Below, piece after piece: positions 34,777-43,866 of a DNA stretch of 64,000 bases. The translations under genes were made by a program, and so were the position numbers. Below the pieces are notes generated by a model. That model was not told the origin of the DNA. It worked only from the letters and a program-made list of their open reading frames with translations, and made no database searches. This DNA is from Chloroflexota bacterium (GTDB lineage: Bacteria > Chloroflexota > Dehalococcoidia > Bin125), in contig JAPOXK010000020.1 of assembly GCA_026707145.1 (NCBI GenBank), positions 1 to 64,000 of the forward strand, in the 5' to 3' direction. How positions within the stretch are numbered: position 1 is the stretch's first letter; each line of letters starts with the position of its first letter.

Positions 34777-36405
34777 CTACTCCAGCGACACGATGAACGG
34801 ATAGTGCGGCTGGCCTCCGACCACTACTTCGACATCCAATCCGGCCCCTGCCCCCGCCCGCACCGCTGCCGCCGCTTCCGCGCTCGGCTCGTCGCCGGCG
34901 TAAAGCGTGAGCAGGCTGCTCTGCGGTTGGCGCGCGCGCAGCTCCTCGATGAGCACCGTGAGCGCGTGCTCGGTCGAATCCCCTCCCGCAATCGGTTTAT
35001 CCTCGATCAAAGCGAACGGTTGACCTTCGCGGAGGGGCACTGGCGCCTGCACCGTTCGGGCCGCGTGCGCGACGGCCCCGGTGACGATCTGCTGATGAGC
35101 ATTCGTCATCTCCGCGACGGTCTCCTCGGGGCTGGCCCCTTCGCCCCAGGCCAAGAGTGCAGCGACGCCCGCCGGCATGCTCGTCGTTGGGACCACGTGC
35201 ATGCGCGCGCCCTCGCTCAGAGCCGCGGCCTGTTCCGCGGCGGGGATCACGTTGCGGTGACCCGGCAGCACGATAACGTCCTGCGCCCCCGTCGTTCGCG
35301 CCGCCTCCAGCAACGACGCAGCATCCGGGTTAAAGGTGTGCCCTCCGTCGACGACGGTCGCGCCGAGCTCTTGGAACAGTGCGGCGAATCCGTCTCCCGC
35401 CGCTACCGCCACCACGGCCACGGCGGCTGCATTCCCGGTTCCGCTCCGTACCTGCGTATGTTGCTCGTGCATGTCGTCGGCCTTGCGGTCCGACACCTGC
35501 CCATACCTTTCGCCCATCGCGAACGCGGCTTCGGGCTCCAGGGTGTGGACGTGTGCGTGCAGAAGCTCCGCGCTCCCGGCTACGACGACCGAGTCCCCCA
35601 CCTCGCTCAGCGCTTCCTTGAGACGCGCGCCCTCCAGCCCGTTCCCGATCACGTTGAACTCGGTGCAGAAACCGTAGCGCCCCTCGGCAGTTGTGGCCTC
35701 GGCCCGTGACAGCCAGGCTTCGTCAATGCGCCCGGCGTCGATCGGCACCGCTGGCAGCGGCTCGCCGGTGAGCCCTTGCAGCATCCCCTGGAGCACGAGG
35801 GCGAGCCCCTCGCCGCCGGCATCGACGACACCCGCCTCCGCCAGCAAGGGCATTTGCTCCGGCGTCTTGGCGACGGCGACGCGGGCCGCCGCGAGCGCCC
35901 TCTCGATCACGGCCTGCGGTTCGGCCCCGGCCTCGACGGTCGCGACTGCCTCTCCCACCGCTTCCGCTACCGTCACCATCGTGCCCTCGCGTGGATTACT
36001 GATCGCACCCGCCGCTGAAACGGCCGCGGCTCCCAGCGCCGTGCCCAGCGCGGAGCCTTCAACGGTTTCGGCCCCTTCGACTGCCTCCGCCAGCCCCCGC
36101 AGCCACTGCGACAGGATCACGCCAGAGTTGCCTCGCGCGCCCAGCAACGCCGCTCGCGCCAAGGCCGCTGCCACCTCCGTGAGGGAGGGGGCGTCACTGC
36201 TGCCGGACTCTTCCGCAACCCCTCTGGCGGCCGCCCACAGCGTGAGACTGAGATTCGTTCCCGTGTCGCCATCCGGCACCGGGAAGACGTTAATCGCGTC
36301 CAGCGCGGCTGCGTTGCGCTCCACCCAAACCGCAGCGCTGGTCGCCGCCTGGATGAGCAACCGGCCACTGAGGCCATGCGCCGCTGCTTCCAGCTCCCCC
36401 GACAT
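34777..36405 (-). CDS. fakA: DAK-phosphatase/kinase domain protein, FakA (YloV) type
   Basis: 542 aa. The N-terminal DhaL-like kinase domain has AINVFPVPDGDTGTNLSLTL, with the aspartates that bind Mg-ATP, then ARGNSGVILSQWLRG. The middle part reads VDAGGEGLALVLQGML. The C-terminal half is the YloV-type domain with FCTEFNVIGNG and GDSVVVAGSAELLHAHVHT. FakA phosphorylates fatty acids bound to FakB for phospholipid synthesis. It is divergent from rpmB and precedes degV. Confidence 0.9.
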   Translation of the reverse strand: MSGELEAAAHGLSGRLLIQAATSAAVWVERNAAALDAINVFPVPDGDTGTNLSLTLWAAARGVAEESGSSDAPSLTEVAAALARAALLGARGNSGVILSQWLRGLAEAVEGAETVEGSALGTALGAAAVSAAGAISNPREGTMVTVAEAVGEAVATVEAGAEPQAVIERALAAARVAVAKTPEQMPLLAEAGVVDAGGEGLALVLQGMLQGLTGEPLPAVPIDAGRIDEAWLSRAEATTAEGRYGFCTEFNVIGNGLEGARLKEALSEVGDSVVVAGSAELLHAHVHTLEPEAAFAMGERYGQVSDRKADDMHEQHTQVRSGTGNAAAVAVVAVAAGDGFAALFQELGATVVDGGHTFNPDAASLLEAARTTGAQDVIVLPGHRNVIPAAEQAAALSEGARMHVVPTTSMPAGVAALLAWGEGASPEETVAEMTNAHQQIVTGAVAHAARTVQAPVPLREGQPFALIEDKPIAGGDSTEHALTVLIEELRARQPQSSLLTLYAGDEPSAEAAAAVRAGAGAGLDVEVVVGGQPHYPFIVSLE

Positions 36406-36464
36406 ATTGCTAGCATTCTAACGCCTGTTCGACGGCGCACCTTCACCAAGCTGGGAGCGTTCCC

Positions 36465-36680
36465 ATGGCGTCTGTCTGCGAAGTTTGCGACAAGCGACCA
36501 TCCTTCGGGCGGAACATCCGCCACAAACATTCCGGTCGTTGGCGGCGCAAAGCACCGCGCACCTCCCGCATGTTCAAGCCGAACGTGCAGCGCCTCCGTT
36601 TCGTCGAGAACGGCAAGATGGTCAGGAAGAACGTCTGCACCAGCTGCTTGCGCACGGTTCTCAAGCAGATGAGCAAGTAG
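36465..36680 (+). CDS. rpmB: 50S ribosomal protein L28
   Basis: 71 aa. The L28 signature is present: CEVCDKRPSFGRNIRHKHSG, then RMFKPNVQRLRF. Two Cys pairs (CEVC near the start, CTSC near the end) make this the zinc-binding (C+) form. It is divergently arranged from fakA, a common gene order. The short convergent gap to rpe holds no clear terminator. Confidence 0.95.
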   Translation: MASVCEVCDKRPSFGRNIRHKHSGRWRRKAPRTSRMFKPNVQRLRFVENGKMVRKNVCTSCLRTVLKQMSK

Positions 36681-36709
36681 CGTCGCTCGCTTCGCCGGCG
36701 CCGCCTCGT

Positions 36710-37390
36710 CTAAGCCGGTCCCGCCCGCTCAATCGATGTGCGCAGCCGCGTCATGGCTGCTGCTACCGACTCGCGATCGTTGAAGATCGCCGACCCGGCC
36801 ACCAGAAGATCCGCGCCCGCCGCCACCGCCGGCCCGGCCGTCTTCTCCTGGATTCCGCCATCGACCTCCAACGCTGCCTGGCTTCCGATCGTGTCCAGCA
36901 TCCCCCGAATCGCCTTGAGCTTCTCGAGTGAGGCCGGAATAAACGGCTGTCCGCCCCATCCCGGGTTCACGCTCATTACCAGTACCTGATCGACCTCCGG
37001 CAGCACCGCACGCAACGTCTCGACGCTCGTCGCCGGGTTCAGCGTCACGCCTGCCCGGGCACCGCCCTGCTTGATCTGGTGCACCGTTCGGTCCAGATGC
37101 GGGCACGTCTCGACGTGCACGGTGATGGTGTGCGCGCCCGCCGCCGCGAAGGCGTCGATCTGCCGCTCCGGCTCGATGATCATGAGATGCACATCGAGCG
37201 GTAACGACGTCACCGCCCGCAGGGATTCCACTACCAACGGTCCGATCGTGATCGGCGGCACGAAACGTCCGTCCATCACGTCCACGTGGATCATGTCCGC
37301 ACCGGCCGCCTCGGCTGCACGCACCTGATCCCCGAGGTGTGCGAAGTCGGCCGCGAGGATCGACGGTGCGATCCGAACCGGGTGAATCAT
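36710..37390 (-). CDS. rpe: Ribulose-phosphate 3-epimerase
   Basis: 226 aa TIM-barrel enzyme that interconverts ribulose-5-P and xylulose-5-P. Typical segments are PSILAADFAHLGDQV, then HVDVMDGRFVPPITIG, VHLMIIEPE, SVNPGWGGQPFI and EVDGGI, which carry the metal-binding His and Asp residues. The start ATG overlaps the argH stop, so it is the last gene of the long arg transcript. It is a housekeeping role that is not tied to arginine. Confidence 0.95.
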   Translation of the reverse strand: MIHPVRIAPSILAADFAHLGDQVRAAEAAGADMIHVDVMDGRFVPPITIGPLVVESLRAVTSLPLDVHLMIIEPERQIDAFAAAGAHTITVHVETCPHLDRTVHQIKQGGARAGVTLNPATSVETLRAVLPEVDQVLVMSVNPGWGGQPFIPASLEKLKAIRGMLDTIGSQAALEVDGGIQEKTAGPAVAAGADLLVAGSAIFNDRESVAAAMTRLRTSIERAGPA

Positions 37391-38814
37391 CCCTGCGCCT
37401 CAGCGTTCAGGCGCTTCCGCGCATCCGCCAAGGCTTGTCGAACGCGGGCGGGCGCCGTCCCGCCCGGAACGTCGCGTGCGGCCAGCGCCTGCCGGGCGGT
37501 CATCCCGACGGCGTCCACTTCGAACGACGAATGGGACGCTTGCAATTCGGCGAGCGTCAGGTGGGCCAGGCCCTTGCCTTCTGCCTCGCAACGCCGCACC
37601 AGCTCTCCAACGACCGCGTGCGCCTTGCGAAACGGCAGCCCTTTCCGCACCAAGTAGTCGGCGTAGTCCGTGGCGAGGATGAAAGGATCCCCGTCGACCG
37701 CCGCCTGCGCGCGTGCGCTATCGAAGCGCACGCCGTCCAGGGCCGTCGCGAGAACGTGCAGGGTGCCGGACAGGGTTGCCGCCGTATCGAAGAGTCCCTG
37801 CTTGTCGTCCTGCAAGTCGCGGTTGTACGCCAGCGGCAGTCCCTTGAGCGTCGTCAACAGCGCCACCAGGTGCCCCATCACCCGGCCGCTCTTTGCCCGC
37901 GCCAACTCGGCGATGTCTGGGTTCTTCTTTTGCGGCATGATTGAGGATCCGGTCGTATGGGTGTCGTCCAGGGCGAGGAACCCGAACTCAGCGCTGCTCC
38001 AAAGCACGAGCTCCTCGCTCAATCTCGATAGGTGCACGAGCGTTATCGCCGCCGCCGCAAGGTATTCCGCGATGTAATCGCGATCCGCGACCGCGTCCAC
38101 GCTGTTCGCGGAGACCGCCCTGAACCCGAGCTCCTTTGCAACCGCCTCCCGATCGATGGGGTGCGCCGCGCCTGCCAGGGCCGCGCTGCCCAAGGGCAGC
38201 ACGTCGACGCGTGTGCGCGCGTCGCGGAAGCGTGCGGCGTCGCGATCCAGCATCTCGAAATAGGCCAGCAGGTGATGGGCGAGCAGCAGCGGCTGCGCCC
38301 GCTGCAGGTGCGTGTAGCCCGGCAAGTAGACGTCGAGGTTGCGCTCGGCCAACTCCACCAATGCCGTCTGCAGCGCGGGGATGCCAACGAGCGCGTCATC
38401 GATCGCGTCGCGCGTATACAGGCGTGTGTCGAGTGCGACCTGGTCGTTGCGCGAGCGGCCGGTATGTAACCACCCTGCTGCCTCTTCACCGATGATCTCC
38501 GCCAGCCGCGCCTCGACGTGCGTGTGGATATCCTCGCGCTCGTCGCGCAACTCCAGCGCGCCCGCCGCGATCTCCTGCTCTACTTGGTCCAGCCCTTGCA
38601 AAAGCGCGTCGCACTGGGAGCGAGGGATGATCTCCTGTGCCGCCAGCATCCGTACGTGCGCGCGTGATCCCGCGATGTCCTGCCGGTAGAGCGCTATATC
38701 CGTCTCAATCGACGCAGTGAATGCTCTGACGGCCTCCGCCGGCTGCCGCGCAAAGCGACTGCCCCAGGTGCGCCCCTGTTGGGCTGCGTTGTTCGTGTCA
38801 TCTAGCCGTGCCAC
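37387..38814 (-). CDS. argH: Argininosuccinate lyase
   Basis: 475 aa fumarase/aspartase-superfamily enzyme that splits argininosuccinate into arginine and fumarate. The superfamily signature is GSSIMPQKKNPD. TGRSRNDQVALDTRLY is the typical ArgH substrate loop. The length is normal. It is preceded by 87 bases and the unknown 115-aa gene, and followed directly by rpe with an overlap. Confidence 0.95.
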   Translation of the reverse strand: MARLDDTNNAAQQGRTWGSRFARQPAEAVRAFTASIETDIALYRQDIAGSRAHVRMLAAQEIIPRSQCDALLQGLDQVEQEIAAGALELRDEREDIHTHVEARLAEIIGEEAAGWLHTGRSRNDQVALDTRLYTRDAIDDALVGIPALQTALVELAERNLDVYLPGYTHLQRAQPLLLAHHLLAYFEMLDRDAARFRDARTRVDVLPLGSAALAGAAHPIDREAVAKELGFRAVSANSVDAVADRDYIAEYLAAAAITLVHLSRLSEELVLWSSAEFGFLALDDTHTTGSSIMPQKKNPDIAELARAKSGRVMGHLVALLTTLKGLPLAYNRDLQDDKQGLFDTAATLSGTLHVLATALDGVRFDSARAQAAVDGDPFILATDYADYLVRKGLPFRKAHAVVGELVRRCEAEGKGLAHLTLAELQASHSSFEVDAVGMTARQALAARDVPGGTAPARVRQALADARKRLNAEAQG

Positions 38815-38901
38815 GGAGAATGCCCTGCCCGTCGCTGGCGGACCGGATCAGCAGCGATCGGCTGCTGGAAGGCCGCCGCACACTCCTCCACCTTAGTTGA
38901 C

Positions 38902-39249
38902 TTATTGAAGTCCCGCGTCTGCCAGGATGTCGTCCACCTCAGAGGGAGCGATGTCCCGCGCGCGGACGACGGCGATCGCTACGAGGCGCTGCTCTCCGGA
39001 GAAAAGTCGCGGGTAGACGCGTGCGGCGAGCGCTTGCAGCAGGCCTTGTCTCTGATCGGCGTCCAGCTCACCCGTTTTCGCTTGGAACAGATCGAGCGCA
39101 TCCATCGCCAAGCGCAGATCGTACTCGGCCTTGGGGTGGCCGGGGCGGTCGACTAAGAACGTTGCTGCGTCGTCGCCACCGAATCCCAGCGATCGCTCCA
39201 CGTAGGTGATCGTGAGGGCGTCTGGATGCGTGTTGGCGTCTGTCGTCAT
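38902..39249 (-). CDS. Conserved-looking small protein between argG and argH
   Basis: 115 aa, acidic and soluble, with no membrane segment or signal. Its ATG overlaps the argG stop (ATGA), and it lies upstream of argH, so it is co-expressed with the last two arginine steps. Visible blocks are DALTITYVERSLGFGGDDAA near the start and LFSGEQRLVAIAVVRARDI near the end. I do not recognise the family. The overlap and normal codon use argue that it is real. A role as accessory or regulator of ArgG/ArgH would be speculation. Confidence 0.65.
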   Translation of the reverse strand: MTTDANTHPDALTITYVERSLGFGGDDAATFLVDRPGHPKAEYDLRLAMDALDLFQAKTGELDADQRQGLLQALAARVYPRLFSGEQRLVAIAVVRARDIAPSEVDDILADAGLQ

Positions 39250-40514
39250 GGCTCGGCATCATCGCCCGCCGCGATCTGCAGCGGACTCTCGGGCTGTTGC
39301 AACAGCTGACTGTCGGCCTGCACACGGACGGGAAGGCCCCAGATTTGGATGAAGCCGTGGGCCGCGCTTTGGTCGAACTGATCGGCTGCATCATAAGTCG
39401 CCAACGAGAGCTGGTACAGGCTGCGCGGGCTGCGGCGGCCTACGGCTGTCACGGTGCCCTTGTGGAGCCGCAGCCGCACGGTGCCGCTCATATGCCGCTG
39501 GGTGGAGCGCACGTAGGCTGCGAGATCCTGGTGGTGCGCCGTGAACCACAGCCCGTCGTAGATGAGGTCGGCATAGTCTTGCGCCAGTCGGCGCTTCAGC
39601 CGCTGTTGCGGCTTCGAGAGGGTGAGCGCCTCCAGGGCCTGATGCGCCTCACGCAGCGCCACGGCGGCGGGCGCCTCATAGATCTCGCGGGACTTAATCC
39701 CCACCAGCCGATTCTCGACCATGTCGATCCGGCCGATGCCGTGCTGTCCGGCCAGCGCGTGCATGCGTTCGATCAGCGGCACGGGCTCCATCGCCACCCC
39801 GTCGATCGCGACCGGTGCTCCCTGCTCGAACTGCACCTCGACGAACGCGGGCTCGTCCGGCGCCTCCGCGACGGACCGTGTCCACTGGTAGACGTCCGCA
39901 GGCGGCTCGACCCACGGATCCTCCAGCACGCCTGCTTCGATCGAACGGCCCCACAGATTCTCGTCGGTGGAGTAGGGGCTCGCGGTCGTCTCTCGGATCG
40001 GGATCCCGTGCTCTGCGGCGTATGCGATCTCCGCAGGGCGGGTCGTGAGTTCCCAATCGCGAACGGGCGCCAAGATCGTCAGATCAGGTGCCAGCGCCGC
40101 TACCGACACGTCGAAGCGCACTTGGTCGTTGCCCTTGCCGGTGCAGCCGTGCGCGACCGCTTGCGCGCCCTCCGCACGGGCCGTGTCCACCAGCAGTTTC
40201 GCAATGAGCGGGCGCGCCAGCGCGGTCGCTAGGGGATAGCGATCCTCGTAAATCGCACCGGCCGCCAGCGCGGGCAGCACGAAGTAGCGTGCGAAAGTCG
40301 CTTGCGCATCTTCTACTACCAGCCGCGTCGCACCCGCTGCCAGCGCGCGCTTCTCGAGATCGGGATCCGCGTCGAGGAAGCCGACGTCGGCTGTTAGACA
40401 TACGACCTCCCAGTCTCGCTCCACGAGCCAGCGCGTCACGGTCGACGTGTCCAGGCCGCCGCTGTAGGCCAGCACCACTTTCTTGCCGGCGCCCTCGTAG
40501 GATGTGCCGCTCAT
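39246..40514 (-). CDS. argG: Argininosuccinate synthase
   Basis: 422 aa N-type ATP pyrophosphatase that condenses citrulline and aspartate. The P-loop reads VVLAYSGGLDTST. Other conserved parts are AHGCTGKGNDQVRF and YSTDENLWGRSIE. The start overlaps the argD stop, and the stop overlaps the start of the small unknown gene. Together with argH it converts citrulline to arginine. Confidence 0.95.
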   Translation of the reverse strand: MSGTSYEGAGKKVVLAYSGGLDTSTVTRWLVERDWEVVCLTADVGFLDADPDLEKRALAAGATRLVVEDAQATFARYFVLPALAAGAIYEDRYPLATALARPLIAKLLVDTARAEGAQAVAHGCTGKGNDQVRFDVSVAALAPDLTILAPVRDWELTTRPAEIAYAAEHGIPIRETTASPYSTDENLWGRSIEAGVLEDPWVEPPADVYQWTRSVAEAPDEPAFVEVQFEQGAPVAIDGVAMEPVPLIERMHALAGQHGIGRIDMVENRLVGIKSREIYEAPAAVALREAHQALEALTLSKPQQRLKRRLAQDYADLIYDGLWFTAHHQDLAAYVRSTQRHMSGTVRLRLHKGTVTAVGRRSPRSLYQLSLATYDAADQFDQSAAHGFIQIWGLPVRVQADSQLLQQPESPLQIAAGDDAEP

Positions 40515-41731
40515 CGCGTTCCCGAAAGCGACCGCGTGGGCTCCGCCGGTTCGACGGCGCTGAGAGCCGTATCGAAGATCGCGGCTGCTTCATCAAGCTC
40601 CGCCTCGGTCACTGTCAGCGGCGGCACCCAGCGGATCACGGTCGGCTTCAGATTGCTGCACAGCAACCCCCGCTCTCGGCAGGCGCTGACCACCGCTCCG
40701 GCGATCTCCCCGTCGAACTCGATCCCGATCAGTAATCCCTGTCCTCGCACGTCGACGATCTGCGGGTGCCGGTCCTCCAGTGCCCGTAGCTTCGCCCGCA
40801 CGCGCTCGCCCTTCGCCTCCGCCTGGGCGGGTAGATCTTCTTTGATGATCGTCCGCACGACGCTTAACGCCACCGCCGTCGTCAGCGGCTGCCCGCCGAA
40901 CGTCGTTCCGTGGTCGCCCGGTTGGAACACGGAAAATCTCTCGTTGGCCAAGAACGCGCCGATCGGCACTCCGCTGCCCAACCCTTTGGCGATCGCCATG
41001 ATATCCGGCGCGACGCCGCTATGCTGGAACCCGAACAGCCGTCCCGTGCGTCCGAACCCGGTTTGCACCTCGTCCATGATCAGGGCGACGTTGCGCTCGT
41101 CGCACAGCGCGCGCACCGCGGGCAGATAGTCGGGGTCCGGGACGTTGACGCCCCCCTCGCCCTGTACAGACTCCAGCATGACCGCGCACGTCCGGTCGCC
41201 GACCACAGCCTCCAGCGCAGCGACGTCGTTGAAGGGAACGTGCCGGAAGCCGTCCGGCAGCGGTTGGAATGGCTCGCTGTAGCGGGGCGTGCCGGTTGCG
41301 GTCACGGTCGCGAGCGTGCGCCCGTGGAAACTCTGCTCCATCGCCACGATCTCGAACGCACCGTTCTTCTCCGTCTGCCCCCACTTGCGCGCCAGTTTGA
41401 TGCAGCCTTCATTGGCTTCGGCGCCGCTGTTACAGAAGAACACGCGACTGAGGCCGCTCACCTGCGTGAGAAGCTCCGCCAGCTCGATCTGCGGCACCGA
41501 GTAGAAGTAGTTCGAAACTTGGATGAGCTGTGCGGCTTGGCTCTTCAGCGTCTCAACGACGGCCGGATGTCCGTGTCCGAGCGCCAGTACCGCAATCCCC
41601 GCCACGAAGTCGAGGTAGGACTTCCCCTGGTCGTCCCACACACGGGAGCCCTCGCCCCGCACGATCGTCACGGGAAAACGCTTGCCCGTGTTGAAGCAAA
41701 CCGTAGCCTCGCGCTCGGCGATGGTTGGCAT
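40511..41731 (-). CDS. argD: Acetylornithine aminotransferase
   Basis: 406 aa class III PLP aminotransferase that turns N-acetylglutamate semialdehyde into N-acetylornithine. Visible motifs are FCNSGAEANEG, then ALIMDEVQTGFGRTG and the Schiff-base Lys in MAIAKGLGSGVPIGA. TTFGGQPLTTA follows. Its place in the arg cluster supports ArgD rather than other omega-aminotransferases. Confidence 0.93.
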   Translation of the reverse strand: MPTIAEREATVCFNTGKRFPVTIVRGEGSRVWDDQGKSYLDFVAGIAVLALGHGHPAVVETLKSQAAQLIQVSNYFYSVPQIELAELLTQVSGLSRVFFCNSGAEANEGCIKLARKWGQTEKNGAFEIVAMEQSFHGRTLATVTATGTPRYSEPFQPLPDGFRHVPFNDVAALEAVVGDRTCAVMLESVQGEGGVNVPDPDYLPAVRALCDERNVALIMDEVQTGFGRTGRLFGFQHSGVAPDIMAIAKGLGSGVPIGAFLANERFSVFQPGDHGTTFGGQPLTTAVALSVVRTIIKEDLPAQAEAKGERVRAKLRALEDRHPQIVDVRGQGLLIGIEFDGEIAGAVVSACRERGLLCSNLKPTVIRWVPPLTVTEAELDEAAAIFDTALSAVEPAEPTRSLSGTR

Positions 41732-41824
41732 GGCTTCTCTTTCGTCTGTGTCAGCGCTCTGGCGCTGTCACGATATCCAGCGTTTCCCTTCGCAGCAAGA
41801 AAGATCCGGCGCGCCGCGCTGCGA

Positions 41825-42598
41825 TTACAAAACGCGCGTGCCTCTCTCGCCTCGCAGCGCGGCCGGCACCGCTCCCGCGGCCCGTCCGTCGACGATCCGC
41901 GCGGCCGCCCCCCCCGCCGCCGCTGCGCGGCCTGCGGCCAGCTTGGGCAGCATCCCTCCCGCGACGACGCGGGCCGCCTGAAGGGCCTCGGCCTGCTCGG
42001 CGTCGATCGTGGCGATCGGCCGTTGCTCGCCGTCCAGCACCCCGTCGGTGTCGGTCAACATCACGAGCGCCTCCGCCTCCAGCGCCACGCTGACCGCGCC
42101 GGCCACGGCATCCGCGTTGATATTGATGAGCTGATCGCTGGTGGAGAGCCCGATGGGGGCCATGATCGGCAGGAAGCCGGCATCCAGCAAGGCCGCAAGT
42201 GGCGCGGCGTTGCAGACGGGCATCTCGCCCACGAAACCCAATCCGCGCTCGCTGAGCGGGGACCGCACGATCCCGGCGTCGGCTCCCGAGATACCGAGCG
42301 CCTGCGCGCCCAGCGACGTAAATTGCTCCACCAGCCGTTTGTTCACGACGCCCGCAAGAACCGCGATCGTCGTATCCAGCGCTGCGGCCGTCGTCTTGCG
42401 CAGCCCGTTAGAGAACTCGGTCTCCACGCCCAACCGCTCCAGCCATTCCGTCGTCAGCGCTCCGCCCCCATGTACCACGACTACCCGTCGGCCCTGCCGG
42501 GCGAGCGCCGCGATATCGGCCAACGACGTGTCGTGGGCTCCGAGCGTGCTGCCGCCCAGCTTGACCACGATCGCGCCTGAGGATGGTGCAGCGTTCAT
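41825..42598 (-). CDS. argB: Acetylglutamate kinase
   Basis: 257 aa amino-acid kinase. The N-terminal VVKLGGSTLG and the glycine-rich VVVVHGGGALTTEWLERLG phosphate-binding loop are clear. FLPIMAPIGLSTSDQLININ is followed by the aspartate-containing ALVMLTDTDGVL. It phosphorylates N-acetylglutamate. The length fits the short, arginine-insensitive type better than the inhibited hexameric type, but that is inference. The 93-base gap to argD is the largest early gap in the cluster. Confidence 0.93.
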   Translation of the reverse strand: MNAAPSSGAIVVKLGGSTLGAHDTSLADIAALARQGRRVVVVHGGGALTTEWLERLGVETEFSNGLRKTTAAALDTTIAVLAGVVNKRLVEQFTSLGAQALGISGADAGIVRSPLSERGLGFVGEMPVCNAAPLAALLDAGFLPIMAPIGLSTSDQLININADAVAGAVSVALEAEALVMLTDTDGVLDGEQRPIATIDAEQAEALQAARVVAGGMLPKLAAGRAAAAGGAAARIVDGRAAGAVPAALRGERGTRVL

Positions 42599-42636
42599 GG
42601 GGTTCAGCGTACGGCGCTTGCTGGTTGAGAGAACGC

Positions 42637-43860
42637 CTACGTAACGTAGTCTGCGTTGAAGCGCACGTACTCTTCGGTGAGGTCGCAGCCCCAGGCGGTT
42701 GCGGCGGCCTCGCCCCGGCCCAGCTCAAGCCGGATGCGCACCACCGTGCCCGTCACTGCCTCGGCGGCCTGCGCCTCCGGCACGCCGGTCGGTTCCCCCC
42801 GCGCGAACAGTGTTCTCTCGCCGATCGCAAGGCGGCAGCGGCTCGGATCGATCCGCACCCCGGCGTTTCCTGCCGCCATCAGGACCCGGCCCCAGTTCGG
42901 GTCCCCCTTGCTCAGCGCCGCCTTGAGGAGGGGTGAGCGCACCACGCTCCGCGCCACGGCCTGCGCTTCCCCGACGCTTGCCGCGCTTCCCACCTCCATC
43001 ACGATCAGCTTTGTCGCGCCTTCGCCGTCGCGCGCGATGTCGATCGCGAGCTTTCGGCAGACCGCCTCCAGCGCCATGGCAAAAGGGTTCACTGCGGCGG
43101 CATCCGCGATCGGCGGCCCACCGCCTGCCCCGTTCGCCAGCAGCAGCACCGTATCGTTCGTGGACGTGTCCCCATCGACGCTGATCATGTTGAATGTGCG
43201 GTCGCACGCCTCCCGCAACTGCGCTCGGAGGATGGGCGCCTCTACCGGCGCGTCGGTCGTGAGGAAGGCCAGCATCGTCGCCATGTTCGGGTGGATCATG
43301 CCCGCGCCCTTGGCGCAGCCGCCGATGGTGTACGAGCGCCCATGCGCCTCGAACCGCTGGCTGGCTTCCTTGGGGAACGTGTCCGTCGTCATGATCGCCC
43401 GCGCGAACGCCGCGCCGCCCCCGGCCGTCGGCGTGATCGCGTTCGCTCCCGCCTCGATCAGATCCATGGGCAAGTACTGTCCGATCACGCCTGTGCTGAG
43501 AACGAATGCTTCGTCCGCTCCGCATCCCGCGCGCGCTGCCGCGATCTCGGCCATGCGCCGCGCGTCGGTCAACCCGCGCTCTCCCGTCGCCGCGTTGGCG
43601 TTGCCGGAGTTCACCAGGACGGTTTGGATGCGGCCGTCCGCGACATGCTCCGCATCGACGATGAGTGGCGCCGCCCAGAGTGCGTTCGAAGTAAAGACCG
43701 CCGCCGCCGCCGCGACCGTTTCGGATGCCAGGAGGCCCATATCGGGCAGATGGGACTCCTTGATCCCGGCCGTGGTGGCGCCAGCTTTGAAGCCGCGCGC
43801 CCGCGTCAACGCGCCGGGGCTTGAGTCGACTGCGGCGTCCGGTTGCGCGTCGTCGTGCAC
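42637..43860 (-). CDS. argJ: Glutamate N-acetyltransferase / amino-acid N-acetyltransferase
   Basis: 407 aa Ntn-type enzyme that recycles acetyl groups from acetylornithine to glutamate. The self-cleavage site is in MIHPNMATMLAFL; Thr becomes the N-terminal nucleophile of the beta chain. The N-terminal part has GFKAGATTAGIKESHLPDMG. A GTG start at 43860 lies 6 bases after argC. Its presence explains the absence of argE and argA in the cluster. Confidence 0.94.
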   Translation of the reverse strand: MHDDAQPDAAVDSSPGALTRARGFKAGATTAGIKESHLPDMGLLASETVAAAAAVFTSNALWAAPLIVDAEHVADGRIQTVLVNSGNANAATGERGLTDARRMAEIAAARAGCGADEAFVLSTGVIGQYLPMDLIEAGANAITPTAGGGAAFARAIMTTDTFPKEASQRFEAHGRSYTIGGCAKGAGMIHPNMATMLAFLTTDAPVEAPILRAQLREACDRTFNMISVDGDTSTNDTVLLLANGAGGGPPIADAAAVNPFAMALEAVCRKLAIDIARDGEGATKLIVMEVGSAASVGEAQAVARSVVRSPLLKAALSKGDPNWGRVLMAAGNAGVRIDPSRCRLAIGERTLFARGEPTGVPEAQAAEAVTGTVVRIRLELGRGEAAATAWGCDLTEEYVRFNADYVT

Positions 43861-43866
43861 GGGGCG

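Noticed and set aside
33853-35709. 618-residue plus-strand open frame
   Set aside because: It runs opposite to recG, degV and fakA, which have clear family motifs; the frame is Arg/His/Pro-rich and results from high GC at third positions.
40910-42580. 556-residue plus-strand open frame
   Set aside because: Antisense to argD and argB; composition typical of a high-GC shadow frame.
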